From NCBI RefSeq assembly GCF_028464145.1, contig NZ_JAQPCG010000003.1, positions 372,001 through 436,000 of the forward strand: 64,000 nt of DNA. Direction: 5' to 3'. The DNA comes from Maribacter sp. PR1. GTDB lineage: Bacteria > Bacteroidota > Bacteroidia > Flavobacteriales > Flavobacteriaceae. The translations under genes were made by a program, and so were the position numbers. This document shows, piece by piece, positions 53,636 to 62,346 of this stretch (within the stretch, counting starts at the first letter, position 1; each line of letters begins with the position of its first letter). Below the pieces are notes generated by a model. That model was not told where the DNA came from and ran no database searches. It worked only from the letters and a program-made list of their open reading frames with translations.

Positions 53636-53671
53636 TCCCGGAACGAACTTTCAAATTCCCAAGGTTTCGTC

Positions 53672-56215
53672 ATGAACGACAAGAATCTCGCATTTTCGGC
53701 TATGTTATTATCCGTGGCTGTCTTTACCCTTATCGGGTTTATGGCCTATTATCCTATTTTGCAATACCAGCAATGGGATTCCAAACTCTCTGAAATCGGC
53801 TACCATTTTTTATTGCGTTTTGAGGCCTTACAACGACCCTTGCACAGCCGTGGGCTGTTGTTGATGTGCATCTTGGGCGCGGTCATGCTCTACAATCCCA
53901 GAAAAAGGGAAGGGAAGTCATTTCTTACAGGCCTCCTATATTTCGGCCTAGGTGTTCTGTTGCTATTGCTAACGGGCTATTTGGCACCGGCCAACTTGGG
54001 GCTGTTCTGGTGTTCCGCAGTTTTGTACATACTCGGGTTCATTTTCGCGGTCTCAGGCGCAGTACACCTTTTTCAGGTAATGGATTATGGTAACGAGGCC
54101 GAGGACGACCCGTTCAACGACAAGAACGAGACCTTTCGGCAGACCGAAAAACTTGTGGACACCCCATACTCCGTCAACATACCCTATGAATACCGTCATA
54201 AAGGAAAACTACGGAAGGGTTGGATCAATTTCGTAAACCTCTTTCGCGCGCTCTTGATTATCGGTACACCTGGTAGTGGCAAGTCCTTTGCCTTGATCGA
54301 GGAAATCATCGAGCAGTTTATAGAAAAGGGATTTACGCTGCTGATCTATGATTTTAAGTTCGATACCCTGAGCAAAATCGCCTATAACTATTGGATGCGA
54401 AAAAAGGAAAGACTAATGGCCGCAAAGTCAGACGAACTTATCGAACTGCCCGAATTCTATACCCTGAGCTTTGACGATATCGAAAAATCGCATCGCTGCA
54501 ACCCCATCGACCCCTACTTGATGCGCAACCAGACCGATGCCGCAGACGCCGCGACCATCATCATGAAGAATCTGAACAAGGACTGGATCAAGCGCAGCGA
54601 TTTCTTCTCTAAAAGTGCCATTAGTTTTGTTTCTGGGCTGATATGGTACTTGAAGAAAAAATCGGAGGAAACGGGCAAGAACATCTGCACCCTACCCCAC
54701 GTGATTACCCTTTCCACGGTCAATATTGAATATTTATTGACCATTATGATGCGTGAGGTAGAGGTACGCAGCCTGATGATTCCCTTTAAGGATGCCATGG
54801 AACGACAGGCGGGCCAGCAATTGGCGGGACAGACCGCAAGTGCACAGATATCCCTATCGATGTTGGCCAACAAGGAAATCTACTATATCATGACCGGCAA
54901 CGATTTTAGGTTGGACATCAATAACCCAAAGAAACCCAAGATCGTCTGTATCCAGAACAATCCTGATCGCTCGGAAATCTACGCTGCACCAATAGGTCTT
55001 TATATCAACAAAATATTACAGGTGGTCAACAAACCTGGCGGAAGGCCTTTGGGATTGATTTTGGACGAACTGCCCACCGTATTCATTATGGGATTACGAA
55101 AAATTATCGATACCGGAAGGTCGCATTATGTGGCCACCGTGCTTGGTATTCAGAGTATAACCCAATTGATTGCGGACTACGGCAGGGAACTGGCCGAGGT
55201 CATTTTCGATAACTGCTCCAATGTGTTCAGCGGTGCTGCCAAAGGGGAAACGGCTCGGCGTATCAGCGATATTTTCGGGCGTATCCATCAGGAAAAAAAG
55301 AGCAAGGCCGTTTCCAATAACGATACCACGGTCAATTTCAGCACGATACTTTCCGAATTACTGCCGAAAAGTAAGATCACAAGCATGTCCACAGGGCATT
55401 TCGGGGGCATCGTGGCGGATACCTTTGAACATCCAATCGAACAGAAATTATGTTTTGGGCTGCTCAGGCCCAACATGGCTTCAAAGAAGATTCAGGGAAA
55501 ATATGAAATCCCGAACCATGCCGATTTTAGGAGCAAGAACCATAGCGAATTTGTCAAGGATCGTTTGAAATTAATGCAGACTCTTGATTTTCATGCAACC
55601 ATCCAAAAAATTGATTGTAATCAATTGGACTATCTCGGTTTCTACAAGTACTATATCGACGCATTTGCCGAAAAGCACTATCCGAACAGCATAAAACGGG
55701 TGCAGTTCATCAAATTGGCACGCGAACTCAAATTGTACGACCATTTGCAGGCATTGGACGGGCATATTAATAAAAAGGAGGGAACCGAGGACACCTTGAA
55801 ACTCTTCCTTGCAACATTGGTGGACAGGATGTTCGTCAATAAGGAAATCGAACGGATACTTGATGCCAATTTCCTAAAAGTCATTCAGGATATTGACGAT
55901 CTGGTAACCGAGGAATATGAAATTTGCACGGGGAAAAAACCGGAATTTACTGTATTCGACAAAGCAAAAACGGGCGACCAGATCGGCGAATCCTTGGAAA
56001 AGGAAGAGGAGATCGCTCAAAATTTTATGAAACATTATAAAAAACGTCCCAGTAGGGAGTTGGCGGATGCGTTCAGGAAAGCACATGAAATCCCTACATT
56101 TGAAAGGGTCTCGGCGGTTAAAGAAACAGAAGTAGTCGATAACCCCAATATTGGGGATTTAGGCGATCTATATTCAAGTTATCCCGCGGAAATGGTAGAT
56201 GAACAAACACAATAA
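53672..56215 (+). CDS. Type IV secretion coupling protein (VirD4/TraG-type ATPase)
   Basis: The 847-residue inner-membrane ATPase delivers the relaxase-DNA complex to the conjugation channel. Several N-terminal transmembrane helices (about residues 7-30, 67-85, 90-110 and 115-140) precede the motor. Walker A is IIGTPGSGKSFALIEE near 196, Walker B is LGLILDELPTVF near 454, and GIQSITQLIADYG follows near 491. The C-terminal ~200 residues are acidic and helical. It is the Bacteroidota equivalent of CTnDOT MobC. An XRE gene follows after 9 bases, and the relaxase is encoded nearby on the opposite strand. Confidence 0.92.
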   Translation: MNDKNLAFSAMLLSVAVFTLIGFMAYYPILQYQQWDSKLSEIGYHFLLRFEALQRPLHSRGLLLMCILGAVMLYNPRKREGKSFLTGLLYFGLGVLLLLLTGYLAPANLGLFWCSAVLYILGFIFAVSGAVHLFQVMDYGNEAEDDPFNDKNETFRQTEKLVDTPYSVNIPYEYRHKGKLRKGWINFVNLFRALLIIGTPGSGKSFALIEEIIEQFIEKGFTLLIYDFKFDTLSKIAYNYWMRKKERLMAAKSDELIELPEFYTLSFDDIEKSHRCNPIDPYLMRNQTDAADAATIIMKNLNKDWIKRSDFFSKSAISFVSGLIWYLKKKSEETGKNICTLPHVITLSTVNIEYLLTIMMREVEVRSLMIPFKDAMERQAGQQLAGQTASAQISLSMLANKEIYYIMTGNDFRLDINNPKKPKIVCIQNNPDRSEIYAAPIGLYINKILQVVNKPGGRPLGLILDELPTVFIMGLRKIIDTGRSHYVATVLGIQSITQLIADYGRELAEVIFDNCSNVFSGAAKGETARRISDIFGRIHQEKKSKAVSNNDTTVNFSTILSELLPKSKITSMSTGHFGGIVADTFEHPIEQKLCFGLLRPNMASKKIQGKYEIPNHADFRSKNHSEFVKDRLKLMQTLDFHATIQKIDCNQLDYLGFYKYYIDAFAEKHYPNSIKRVQFIKLARELKLYDHLQALDGHINKKEGTEDTLKLFLATLVDRMFVNKEIERILDANFLKVIQDIDDLVTEEYEICTGKKPEFTVFDKAKTGDQIGESLEKEEEIAQNFMKHYKKRPSRELADAFRKAHEIPTFERVSAVKETEVVDNPNIGDLGDLYSSYPAEMVDEQTQ

Positions 56216-56224
56216 CATACTATT

Positions 56225-56623
56225 ATGAAAGATATAAATGAAATTATGAAGGCCTCTTCAGAGGATTTTAGTTACATCGGGGAACGTTTGCGCCTTATAC
56301 GCGATGAACTGATCGAAAAAGATTCCGGAAACAAACGGGATAGTGAATTTTCTCGAAAAAATCTGGCCGAGCGCTTCGGTATAGACTATTATACTCTTGT
56401 CAATGTGGAACGAGGGACGTTTTCCTATACCTCCATCAAGATGGTGCTGTACTATTACACCTTGGGCTACAATCCCGCTTGGATCCTTTCGCCCGATAAC
56501 GAATTTATAATGAAGCACAATGTCGGCGAAAATGTGGTATACCAGACCGATGTTCAGGAAGAATATCGTGAATTGGAATCTGATATCGTTTCGGCTTTGA
56601 TGAAGTTTAAAAAGAAGCTCTGA
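56225..56623 (+). CDS. XRE family transcriptional regulator
   Basis: The 132-residue protein has an HTH_XRE domain at about 18-75 (IGERLRLIRDELIEKD ... SRKNLAERFGIDYYTLVNVERGTFSYTS) with a longer than usual loop between helices 1 and 2. A C-terminal segment (FIMKHNVGENVVYQTDVQEEYRELESDIVSALMKFKKK) may dimerise. It is 9 bases downstream of the coupling protein gene and probably regulates the transfer genes. Its own operator is not identified. Confidence 0.78.
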   Translation: MKDINEIMKASSEDFSYIGERLRLIRDELIEKDSGNKRDSEFSRKNLAERFGIDYYTLVNVERGTFSYTSIKMVLYYYTLGYNPAWILSPDNEFIMKHNVGENVVYQTDVQEEYRELESDIVSALMKFKKKL

Positions 56624-56716
56624 GCCCATAATGACCCATTTGAGCCCGTTACCTATAGACTAACAAGATTGTGCTTTATGAAACATTTGAAACATATAAA
56701 AAAACGGACAGCCATT

Positions 56717-56743
56717 TGAGGTATCACAATTTGTGATACCTCA
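56717..56743. promoter_or_regulatory. Perfect 27-nt palindrome, ORF6N-gene operator site 1
   Basis: Arms TGAGGTATCACAA / TTGTGATACCTCA with a single central T lie 15 bases upstream of the ORF6N start. The inner GTATCAC-N5-GTGATAC recurs within the gene at 56954. Confidence 0.75.
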
Positions 56744-56758
56744 GAACAGTATAAGAAA

Positions 56759-57268
56759 ATGACACAGATATTACCTGAAAACATCGCCGAAACCATACAA
56801 TATTTTAGAGGCCATAAAGTTATTCTGGATTTTCATCTTGCAAAACTTTACGAGGTGGAAAATAGGTCTCTGAAGCAACAGGTCAAACGAAATCTTGACC
56901 GATTTCCGAAAGATTTCATGTTCGAACTTGAGCCAAGCGAGATCGATGATTTGGTATCACGTAATGTGATACAAAATAAAAGGGTTTTAGGCGGAGCTGC
57001 TCCGATGGCCTTTACGGAACAAGGGGTCGCCATGATTTCAAGTGTGCTGCGAAGCCAAAAGGCATTGGATGTCAATATCGCAATTATGAGAACCTTTGTC
57101 CAATTAAGAAGATTACTCGAATCGAACAAGGAGTTGGAAAAACAAATATTGTCCATGGAAAGGAAATACGACCAACAATTCAAGGTGGTCTTCGATGCGA
57201 TTAAAGACCTTATCGTGCAGGAGAGAAAACCCAGAAAGAGCATTGGTTATAAAGCGACCAATGTGTAA
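56759..57268 (+). CDS. ORF6N (KilA-N-associated) domain DNA-binding protein
   Basis: The 169-residue protein has the ORF6N pattern: an N-terminal FRGHKVILDFHLAKLYEVENRSLKQQVKRNLDRFPKDFMFEL block and AFTEQGVAMISSVLRSQKALDVNIAIMRTF. A C-terminal coiled coil (LLESNKELEKQILSMERKY) follows. ORF6N proteins are phage- and element-borne DNA-binding regulators. Perfect palindromes lie just upstream and inside its own coding sequence, suggesting autoregulation. It is a single gene between the XRE and alpha-CTD-like genes. Confidence 0.88.
   Translation: MTQILPENIAETIQYFRGHKVILDFHLAKLYEVENRSLKQQVKRNLDRFPKDFMFELEPSEIDDLVSRNVIQNKRVLGGAAPMAFTEQGVAMISSVLRSQKALDVNIAIMRTFVQLRRLLESNKELEKQILSMERKYDQQFKVVFDAIKDLIVQERKPRKSIGYKATNV
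56954..56972. promoter_or_regulatory. Palindrome inside the ORF6N gene, operator site 2
   Basis: GTATCAC-GTAAT-GTGATAC repeats the arms of the upstream palindrome at the same spacing (N5), within codons for LVSRNVIQ. Confidence 0.65.
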
Positions 57269-57303
57269 GGAACAGGTTATCCTAAAATTATAGTATAGTC
57301 AAC

Positions 57304-57675
57304 ATGGATTTAAAAAAGCTCATACAGTGTTTGGATGATTCAGAGGTCATCGAATTGCATGATCATCTGGTCGATGTTATTGAAATGTATCGGGACCGTG
57401 AACTTCTTAGGACGCAAAAGAAACCGATAAAGGAATGGTTGCAGGCCAAGCAAGGTGTTTCTTTAAGATTGCAAAATATCCTTTTGAAGAACACCCGATA
57501 TACATCCAGAGTCCCTTTCGATTATTTGGAAGACATTACTTTGTATGATTTTAAAAGAGTCAGGGGAGTTGGTAAAACGCTCATGATGGAACTAAGCAAT
57601 ATACTCCGTAAGGATACAACCATTTCTAGAACTGGAAAAATTTGGGATGATCGTTCAGGTCGATTTCGAAACTAA
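57304..57675 (+). CDS. RNA polymerase alpha-CTD-like helix-hairpin-helix protein
   Basis: The 123-residue protein has a helical N-terminal half (LIQCLDDSEVIELHDHLVDVIEMY). The C-terminal half (VSLRLQNILLKN ... YLEDITLYDFKRVRGVGKTLMMELSNIL) resembles the alpha-CTD of RNA polymerase or a HhH DNA-binding unit with the RGVGKTLMMEL hairpin. It may bind DNA or interact with promoters, but no experiment-backed family is recognised. It is a single gene that converges on the relaxase with 14 bases between. Confidence 0.55.
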   Translation: MDLKKLIQCLDDSEVIELHDHLVDVIEMYRDRELLRTQKKPIKEWLQAKQGVSLRLQNILLKNTRYTSRVPFDYLEDITLYDFKRVRGVGKTLMMELSNILRKDTTISRTGKIWDDRSGRFRN

Positions 57676-57689
57676 AGTTCACAACCCAA

Positions 57690-59984
57690 TTATCTAAAAA
57701 GACCTTTTTTATTTGTATAATCCGTAAGCTCGTCCCTAAAGCCGTTAAACACCTCTTCCTTGTATTTTCCGCTTAAAAGCGAACTGAACGAATAAACACT
57801 TTTGCGTAAAATAGTCGCCTGTTGGGTATTGATTTTTTGTTGGGACTCAGCGTGTATTTTTTCCCGCAACCCGTTCTTCTTATGATATTCCAGTGCTTCA
57901 CGATGTAAATTCGGTCGTACACCCTCATAGACCATCATGTAGGCTGCCCTGCCGTAAACGCCTCTTTCGATAAGATACGAAACCCATAAATTTTTAAGAT
58001 TCATTTGACCGTTTTCGTTTGATATGTTGACGGACTCCATTTGAGCAGTCAAGACAGCATCCAAATCCGTGCTGGATTTTAGATATGCCTGGGTTTTCGT
58101 AGAAAGCGGTATATTGGTTTCATTTTTTGAATAAAGTGAGCGTAGGTAAATTTTCCCTACTTTTTTCTCAAAATAAAACCCTTTGGCATTGAACAACCTA
58201 ATATAATCGACGGGCGATTTTTCAAGAGGTAAGTTGAATTGTTCGGCCATTCTGAGATATGCCCTTAAACTGAGTGCTTCAAACTGTTTTTGGTATTCCG
58301 GGTTCATCGATTCATAAAGTTCGGGCAGCAATAAAGGAAGGAAGAAAGAAGTCGCGTTCAAATCCGATGGCTTACTTGATCCGGTTTCTGTGAGCGTTTC
58401 AAGAACTTTCACGTTTTGGTTGATACTACCCGTGGATATATAGGATGAGCCGACTTCTGGCATTTTGTAATCCTCAATAAGTAATTCAACGGAATGGGCT
58501 TTGGAATTACTAAAGAAAACTTTATCCCCGACATATTTGAGACCCAAACCCTGAAGTAGATTAAATGAGAGGCTTTTGGTAGCATCGAACACATTGGCTT
58601 CCAACACGTTTTTGAATAGTGAAACTCTGTCTTCCAAGGTTTTCATTTCCTTTCTTGATTCGGTTTTGTGGAGTTCCCTACGTGTACCCTCAAATTCGGT
58701 TTTCAGAACTTTCAATAGGTTTTTATTCTTATCCTGGCTCATATAATGGTTTAGGAAAGAATAGCGTTCAGAGCCTGCGATATGAGGCAACAAATCCCTC
58801 AGATTTTTAGTTATTACAAACTCGGATAACGACCTATTACTTTTGTTGGCTTGTAAATAGGCCTCGTAAAAAGCATTTTTTATGAGCTTTCGGGTTTCAA
58901 GTAAAAATTGCTTCCCGTTTTCGTCCAAACAGGTTGTACCGTTCACATCGTCCTCTAATTGTGGGTGATGGATAAAATCCATTTGGGAGCTAATCTCGGA
59001 GGCTAAGAAGACATAACCTGATTTGTCATAAATGATTAGCTCGTTCAATTGCCTATTCTTTCCGTACGATAATTCGCAGTCTATGTTTTGATATGACTTC
59101 AGGACATCCGGTAGATCTTCCTGACGAATGCTTTTAAAAAGTTTTAAGGTGGTCATCCATTGCTTTTCCAAGCGCTTTTTGTGCATCGCCAATAATTTCG
59201 ATTTGGAATTCTTTTCAAAAATAGCCACAAGTTTCGGCCCGCTCAATTTCGGATGCACGGTCGACCCGTTTATAAATTGCGTCTTATATTTTTTTTGGTT
59301 ATCGATTCCGTAGGCTACCCCTACCCTTCCACTCTCATGGGTCATGGTATTTACGATGATGTGGTAGGGTCTGGCCAACTGTTTTAGTTCGGCAAAACTG
59401 CGCACCTTGTGCTTTTGAAGGAGGCCGTTCATTACATCCTGTATATAGAACCTTGTGCCATTTGAATCATCGGGCTTGAACTGGAATTCCGGAAATCGGT
59501 ATATCGGAAGTTCCCTGTGCTGTTTTTGTCGGGTTTGGGGCGATGGCGAAAGACCATAGCGTTTTTCAAGGTACGCTTGCGTTGCCATACTTCTCCGGTA
59601 ACTATTGAACATAGAGATCAGGGAGGCAGATTCGGTAACTACCGTTGAAACAAGGTGTATATGTTGATGTTTTGTATCCTCATGAAGGACTACACAAAAG
59701 GGTTGGTTTCCCAAGCCCATCTCTGCCATATAATCCTTTCCCAGTTGGTAAAAAGTGGCATCGTCTAGCCGTTCGCCATGGGGAAGGTTGATCGTGATAT
59801 GTACATACCTGTTTTCGGTAGCATGGCGTTGGCCTTGAAAATGCAGTACGTTCGCGAAAAATTCAGGCGACAGCCCAAATTCCGAACAGGTGTTCGGATA
59901 GCCTAAAATGATGCTTCCTTCCTTACCGAATACATAGTTCAACACGCCATGTACAGTTTCACGAAACAATATCTTGGCTATCAT
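57690..59984 (-). CDS. Relaxase/mobilization nuclease (MobB-type)
   Basis: The 764-residue relaxase nicks DNA at oriT and leads the transferred strand. The N-terminal domain has the opening MIAKILFRETVHGVLNYVFGK (Tyr17 a candidate nucleophile), RYVHITINLPHGE near 60 with a His, and the HUH-like HEDTKHQHIHLV at about 100-111. The long C-terminal part is unassigned and helical. It overlaps the accessory mobilization gene by 4 bases, as in the Bacteroidota mobA-mobB pairs. A candidate oriT with two hairpins lies upstream of that gene. Confidence 0.9.
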   Translation of the reverse strand: MIAKILFRETVHGVLNYVFGKEGSIILGYPNTCSEFGLSPEFFANVLHFQGQRHATENRYVHITINLPHGERLDDATFYQLGKDYMAEMGLGNQPFCVVLHEDTKHQHIHLVSTVVTESASLISMFNSYRRSMATQAYLEKRYGLSPSPQTRQKQHRELPIYRFPEFQFKPDDSNGTRFYIQDVMNGLLQKHKVRSFAELKQLARPYHIIVNTMTHESGRVGVAYGIDNQKKYKTQFINGSTVHPKLSGPKLVAIFEKNSKSKLLAMHKKRLEKQWMTTLKLFKSIRQEDLPDVLKSYQNIDCELSYGKNRQLNELIIYDKSGYVFLASEISSQMDFIHHPQLEDDVNGTTCLDENGKQFLLETRKLIKNAFYEAYLQANKSNRSLSEFVITKNLRDLLPHIAGSERYSFLNHYMSQDKNKNLLKVLKTEFEGTRRELHKTESRKEMKTLEDRVSLFKNVLEANVFDATKSLSFNLLQGLGLKYVGDKVFFSNSKAHSVELLIEDYKMPEVGSSYISTGSINQNVKVLETLTETGSSKPSDLNATSFFLPLLLPELYESMNPEYQKQFEALSLRAYLRMAEQFNLPLEKSPVDYIRLFNAKGFYFEKKVGKIYLRSLYSKNETNIPLSTKTQAYLKSSTDLDAVLTAQMESVNISNENGQMNLKNLWVSYLIERGVYGRAAYMMVYEGVRPNLHREALEYHKKNGLREKIHAESQQKINTQQATILRKSVYSFSSLLSGKYKEEVFNGFRDELTDYTNKKGLFR

Positions 59985-60367
59985 TTATGCAGTTTTTCAT
60001 TCAATAGCTCCATGATTTTCATCAACAATTCGTTCGCTCTTTCTACTTCGCTTTCCAATTTGGCTGACGGACTTCTAAGGTTTTTAGCCCGTGCCACTGT
60101 CGTCAATTGGTTTATGTTAATACCTATTTTGTTGATTTGATAGATCAGGTTGGCCGAGAAATCAGGTAGCTTTTTTTCTTCTACCGCCTCTTTGTCCAAT
60201 ATCAGGCGTCTTAGAAATGGTGCAGCAATACCGCGCTTTTCAAAATCCAAATCATAGGATGCCAAAATTTTCTTGACCATTCCTAGCTCCTTATCATTGA
60301 AGCGCAACATGATATCATGTTTCCTCTTGTTTTTGCCTAACGGTTTTCTACCTGTTTTTTGTGCCAT
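59981..60367 (-). CDS. Mobilization accessory protein (MobC/MobA-like, relaxosome)
   Basis: The 128-residue basic protein has an N-terminal RHH-like segment (KHDIMLRFNDKELGMVKKILASYDLD) and the mobilization motif IGININQLTTVARA near 88-101, the GxNxNQ signature of relaxosome proteins. It binds oriT and helps load the relaxase, whose gene it overlaps by 4 bases. The first residues (KKTGRKPLGKNKRK-type) are strongly basic. Confidence 0.88.
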   Translation of the reverse strand: MAQKTGRKPLGKNKRKHDIMLRFNDKELGMVKKILASYDLDFEKRGIAAPFLRRLILDKEAVEEKKLPDFSANLIYQINKIGININQLTTVARAKNLRSPSAKLESEVERANELLMKIMELLNEKLHK

Positions 60368-60420
60368 TTCGGAGCCGATTTTACTCGCTTTTGCGTTTTT
60401 TCACTTCGTAAGAAGTAGTA

Positions 60421-60439
60421 GTTTTAAGTTACTTAAAAC
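60421..60439. promoter_or_regulatory. Perfect palindrome upstream of the mobilization genes
   Basis: GTTTTAAGT-T-ACTTAAAAC (9-bp arms) lies 54 bases upstream of the mobC-like start on the minus strand. It is a likely operator for the mob operon or a binding site of the accessory protein. Confidence 0.55.
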
Positions 60440-60698
60440 ATATCTTGCAAAATTCTATGAATTTTAATATAAGCTATTATTTTAGCTAAGTAATTGGTAT
60501 TTCGACAAGTGTATCGAATCTTGGATAAAATACATCAATGCTAATTTTTAAGGAGTTGTTTGACATCTTCTAATTTTCTTTTCAAAGCGTAATCGGTCAT
60601 TTAGTAGCACTTCCGCCGGCTGTTTTGGTATATATAAAATCCAAAAAAGTCTCAATCCGTAAATTGAGTGTCAAAAATAGTGATTGGCCAAAAAAGTG

Positions 60699-60771
60699 CA
60701 TGGGACCTTTTCGTCCCATGGGCTTTTGCGTGGTTGCGAGGGTGCCAAGGGTGCCGATAGGCTTCCTTGGC
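60699..60771. other. Candidate origin of transfer (oriT) with two hairpins and a direct repeat
   Basis: Hairpin 1 is CATGGGAC-CTTTTC-GTCCCATG (60699-60720). Hairpin 2 is GCCAAGG...CCTTGGC with an inner GCC-GATA-GGC (60744-60771). Between and overlapping them GGGTGCC occurs twice (60740-60746 and 60749-60755). The block is G+C-rich inside an AT-rich non-coding gap of about 800 bases directly upstream of the relaxosome genes, where oriT is expected. No nick site is recognised. A short ORF across it (60625-60840) is not credible. Confidence 0.55.
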
Positions 60772-61181
60772 TTCCGCAGGAACTTTGGGAGAGCATTGAT
60801 TAATCGATTTTTACCGTTCCATGGCGATAGTATCTTTTGACGTTTATCCGAAGTAAGGTCTATTTTATCTCTTCAAACAAATAGGCTACCCGCACTTAAA
60901 AAGTAGTATGGAATAGTCACGGTTTCCGATCTCGTTTTCTTCCCTTTCAGATAGAAAAGAATTTCCGTAACACCATATCGATTCAGTCCCTGTACCCATT
61001 TAAACCCTTATGGTCTTATATGGCCTTATGTTGGAAAATAATTCATAAATGCTTGTATATTAACATTTTATATCTCTATATTCATCATTAATTATATAAC
61101 TATTTAGGTGTATAAATCATTGATTAGTGCATTGATCAATACGTCATTTAAATAATTATCGAACGAACTAAATAATGAATT
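60772..61181. other. Non-coding leader before the tra operon
   Basis: This 410-base AT-rich stretch holds no credible gene. A short self-complementary TTGATCAA lies at about 61132-61139, near the end. A consensus TAnnTTTG box for the tra operon is not evident, so the promoter is unassigned. Confidence 0.5.
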
Positions 61182-61862
61182 ATGGAAACAAAGATTATTA
61201 GTGTCGTCGGCGAAAAAGGAGGTATCGGAAAAACGACCTTGAACATCATTTTGGCCTCCGACCTTTTTTATGCCAAGGGCAAAAAAGTGGTACTATTGGA
61301 TTTGGACGATCCCCAATATTCCATTTACAATAAAAGACAGCGCGAATTGGAATCGTTGGATGAAGAAGAAAGGCAATCCATAGAACTTTATCCGATAGAA
61401 CCTGTGACGGTTGCTACCCTACAGGATACCATTGTCAAGCACTACGGGAGGGTGGATTATATTATACTTGATCTTCCCGGAAGCTTGAACGTGGAAATGG
61501 TCAAAGGTCTTTTATATGTGGAGCATGTCTTTGTACCATTCGATCATGACGAACTGGAAATCGATAGCACTTCCCATTTTTATTTTACCCTGAAAAACAA
61601 TTTCCTGGACAATGAGGAACGGATGTTAAAGAGTATCCACCTGTTCTTCAACAAATACAAGTTGGTCAAGAAAAGCAAATTTGCGGTGCTGCGCCAACAA
61701 TTCCTTGAAGCGGACATACCGATGATGGAAAGTGTAGTCAAGGACAAAACCATTTACAAGGAACGGTACCGAAATACCCTCTATCCCATTCCCCAACATA
61801 AGGAACTGGGCGAGAAGGATATCAAACATTTTTTTAAGGAAGTTGCCCAATTAACGCGTTAA
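61182..61862 (+). CDS. ParA-family ATPase (TraA-type)
   Basis: The 226-residue ParA/MinD ATPase has the deviant Walker A KGGIGKTTL (residues ~12-20), a DLDDPQYS motif near 43 and ILDLPGS near 99. It is probably TraA of the Bacteroidota conjugation cluster, as it opens the tra operon and the DUF3408, TraE, TraF and TraG genes follow in order. It may position the element or the T4SS; a partitioning role is possible, but no ParB is adjacent. Confidence 0.88.
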   Translation: METKIISVVGEKGGIGKTTLNIILASDLFYAKGKKVVLLDLDDPQYSIYNKRQRELESLDEEERQSIELYPIEPVTVATLQDTIVKHYGRVDYIILDLPGSLNVEMVKGLLYVEHVFVPFDHDELEIDSTSHFYFTLKNNFLDNEERMLKSIHLFFNKYKLVKKSKFAVLRQQFLEADIPMMESVVKDKTIYKERYRNTLYPIPQHKELGEKDIKHFFKEVAQLTR

Positions 61863-61872
61863 AAGTGGAATC

Positions 61873-62337
61873 ATGAAAAAACAACGGAAAATTGATACGC
61901 TAGGACTTATTCAAAAAATGGCGGAGAAAAACAAGAAAACCGTGGATGTTCTGGAAGAGTTGAAAAACGAACGGGTGCCTAGCAAGTCTACGCTGGAGAA
62001 CAAACAACATTCTGAGCGAAAATCCGTTAAGAAAAAGGACGAAACTACGGCTATTGGGAATTCGAAACCCCAAAAATGTGAAAATGCACCGGAAGGCAAT
62101 GGATATGCTGTACAAAAGTTCGAACAGTTCCTAAAAGCGGAAAGCTTCAGGGACAGAAAGGAATCGTTCGTGCTCTCACTTAGTAGGGAGTGTATGGCCA
62201 AATATGAGAAATTGGCACAGGGAGCATCCTATAAATTAGAGATCAAAACCCATCGCAATGATTTGATGCGAAAGGTTTTGGAAGATTTTATACAGCAAAA
62301 GTTCAGGAAACTGCTAAACCTTATCGAACAGGAATAA
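61873..62337 (+). CDS. DUF3408-like protein
   Basis: The 154-residue protein has a disordered, Lys/Glu-rich N-terminal half and a helical C-terminal half (LSRECMAKYEKLAQGASYKLEIKTHRNDLMRKVLEDFIQQKF). The latter resembles the RHH-like DUF3408 unit found after traA in Bacteroides conjugative transposons. It is 10 bases after the ParA gene and 9 bases before the small membrane gene. It probably binds DNA; its function is unknown. Confidence 0.7.
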   Translation: MKKQRKIDTLGLIQKMAEKNKKTVDVLEELKNERVPSKSTLENKQHSERKSVKKKDETTAIGNSKPQKCENAPEGNGYAVQKFEQFLKAESFRDRKESFVLSLSRECMAKYEKLAQGASYKLEIKTHRNDLMRKVLEDFIQQKFRKLLNLIEQE

Positions 62338-62346
62338 TAAAGAAAA

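Noticed and set aside
53611..53793. 60-residue ORF between the small helical gene and the coupling protein
   Set aside because: It overlaps the true coupling protein start in another frame and has an unlikely composition.
60625..60840. 71-residue ORF across the candidate oriT
   Set aside because: It spans two strong hairpins and direct repeats, has low-complexity Arg/Phe/Gly-rich content and no coupling to neighbours; the region looks non-coding.
61182..61862. ParA as part of a ParAB plasmid partition locus
   Set aside because: No ParB or parS-like repeats are nearby and it heads a tra operon, so a TraA role fits better.
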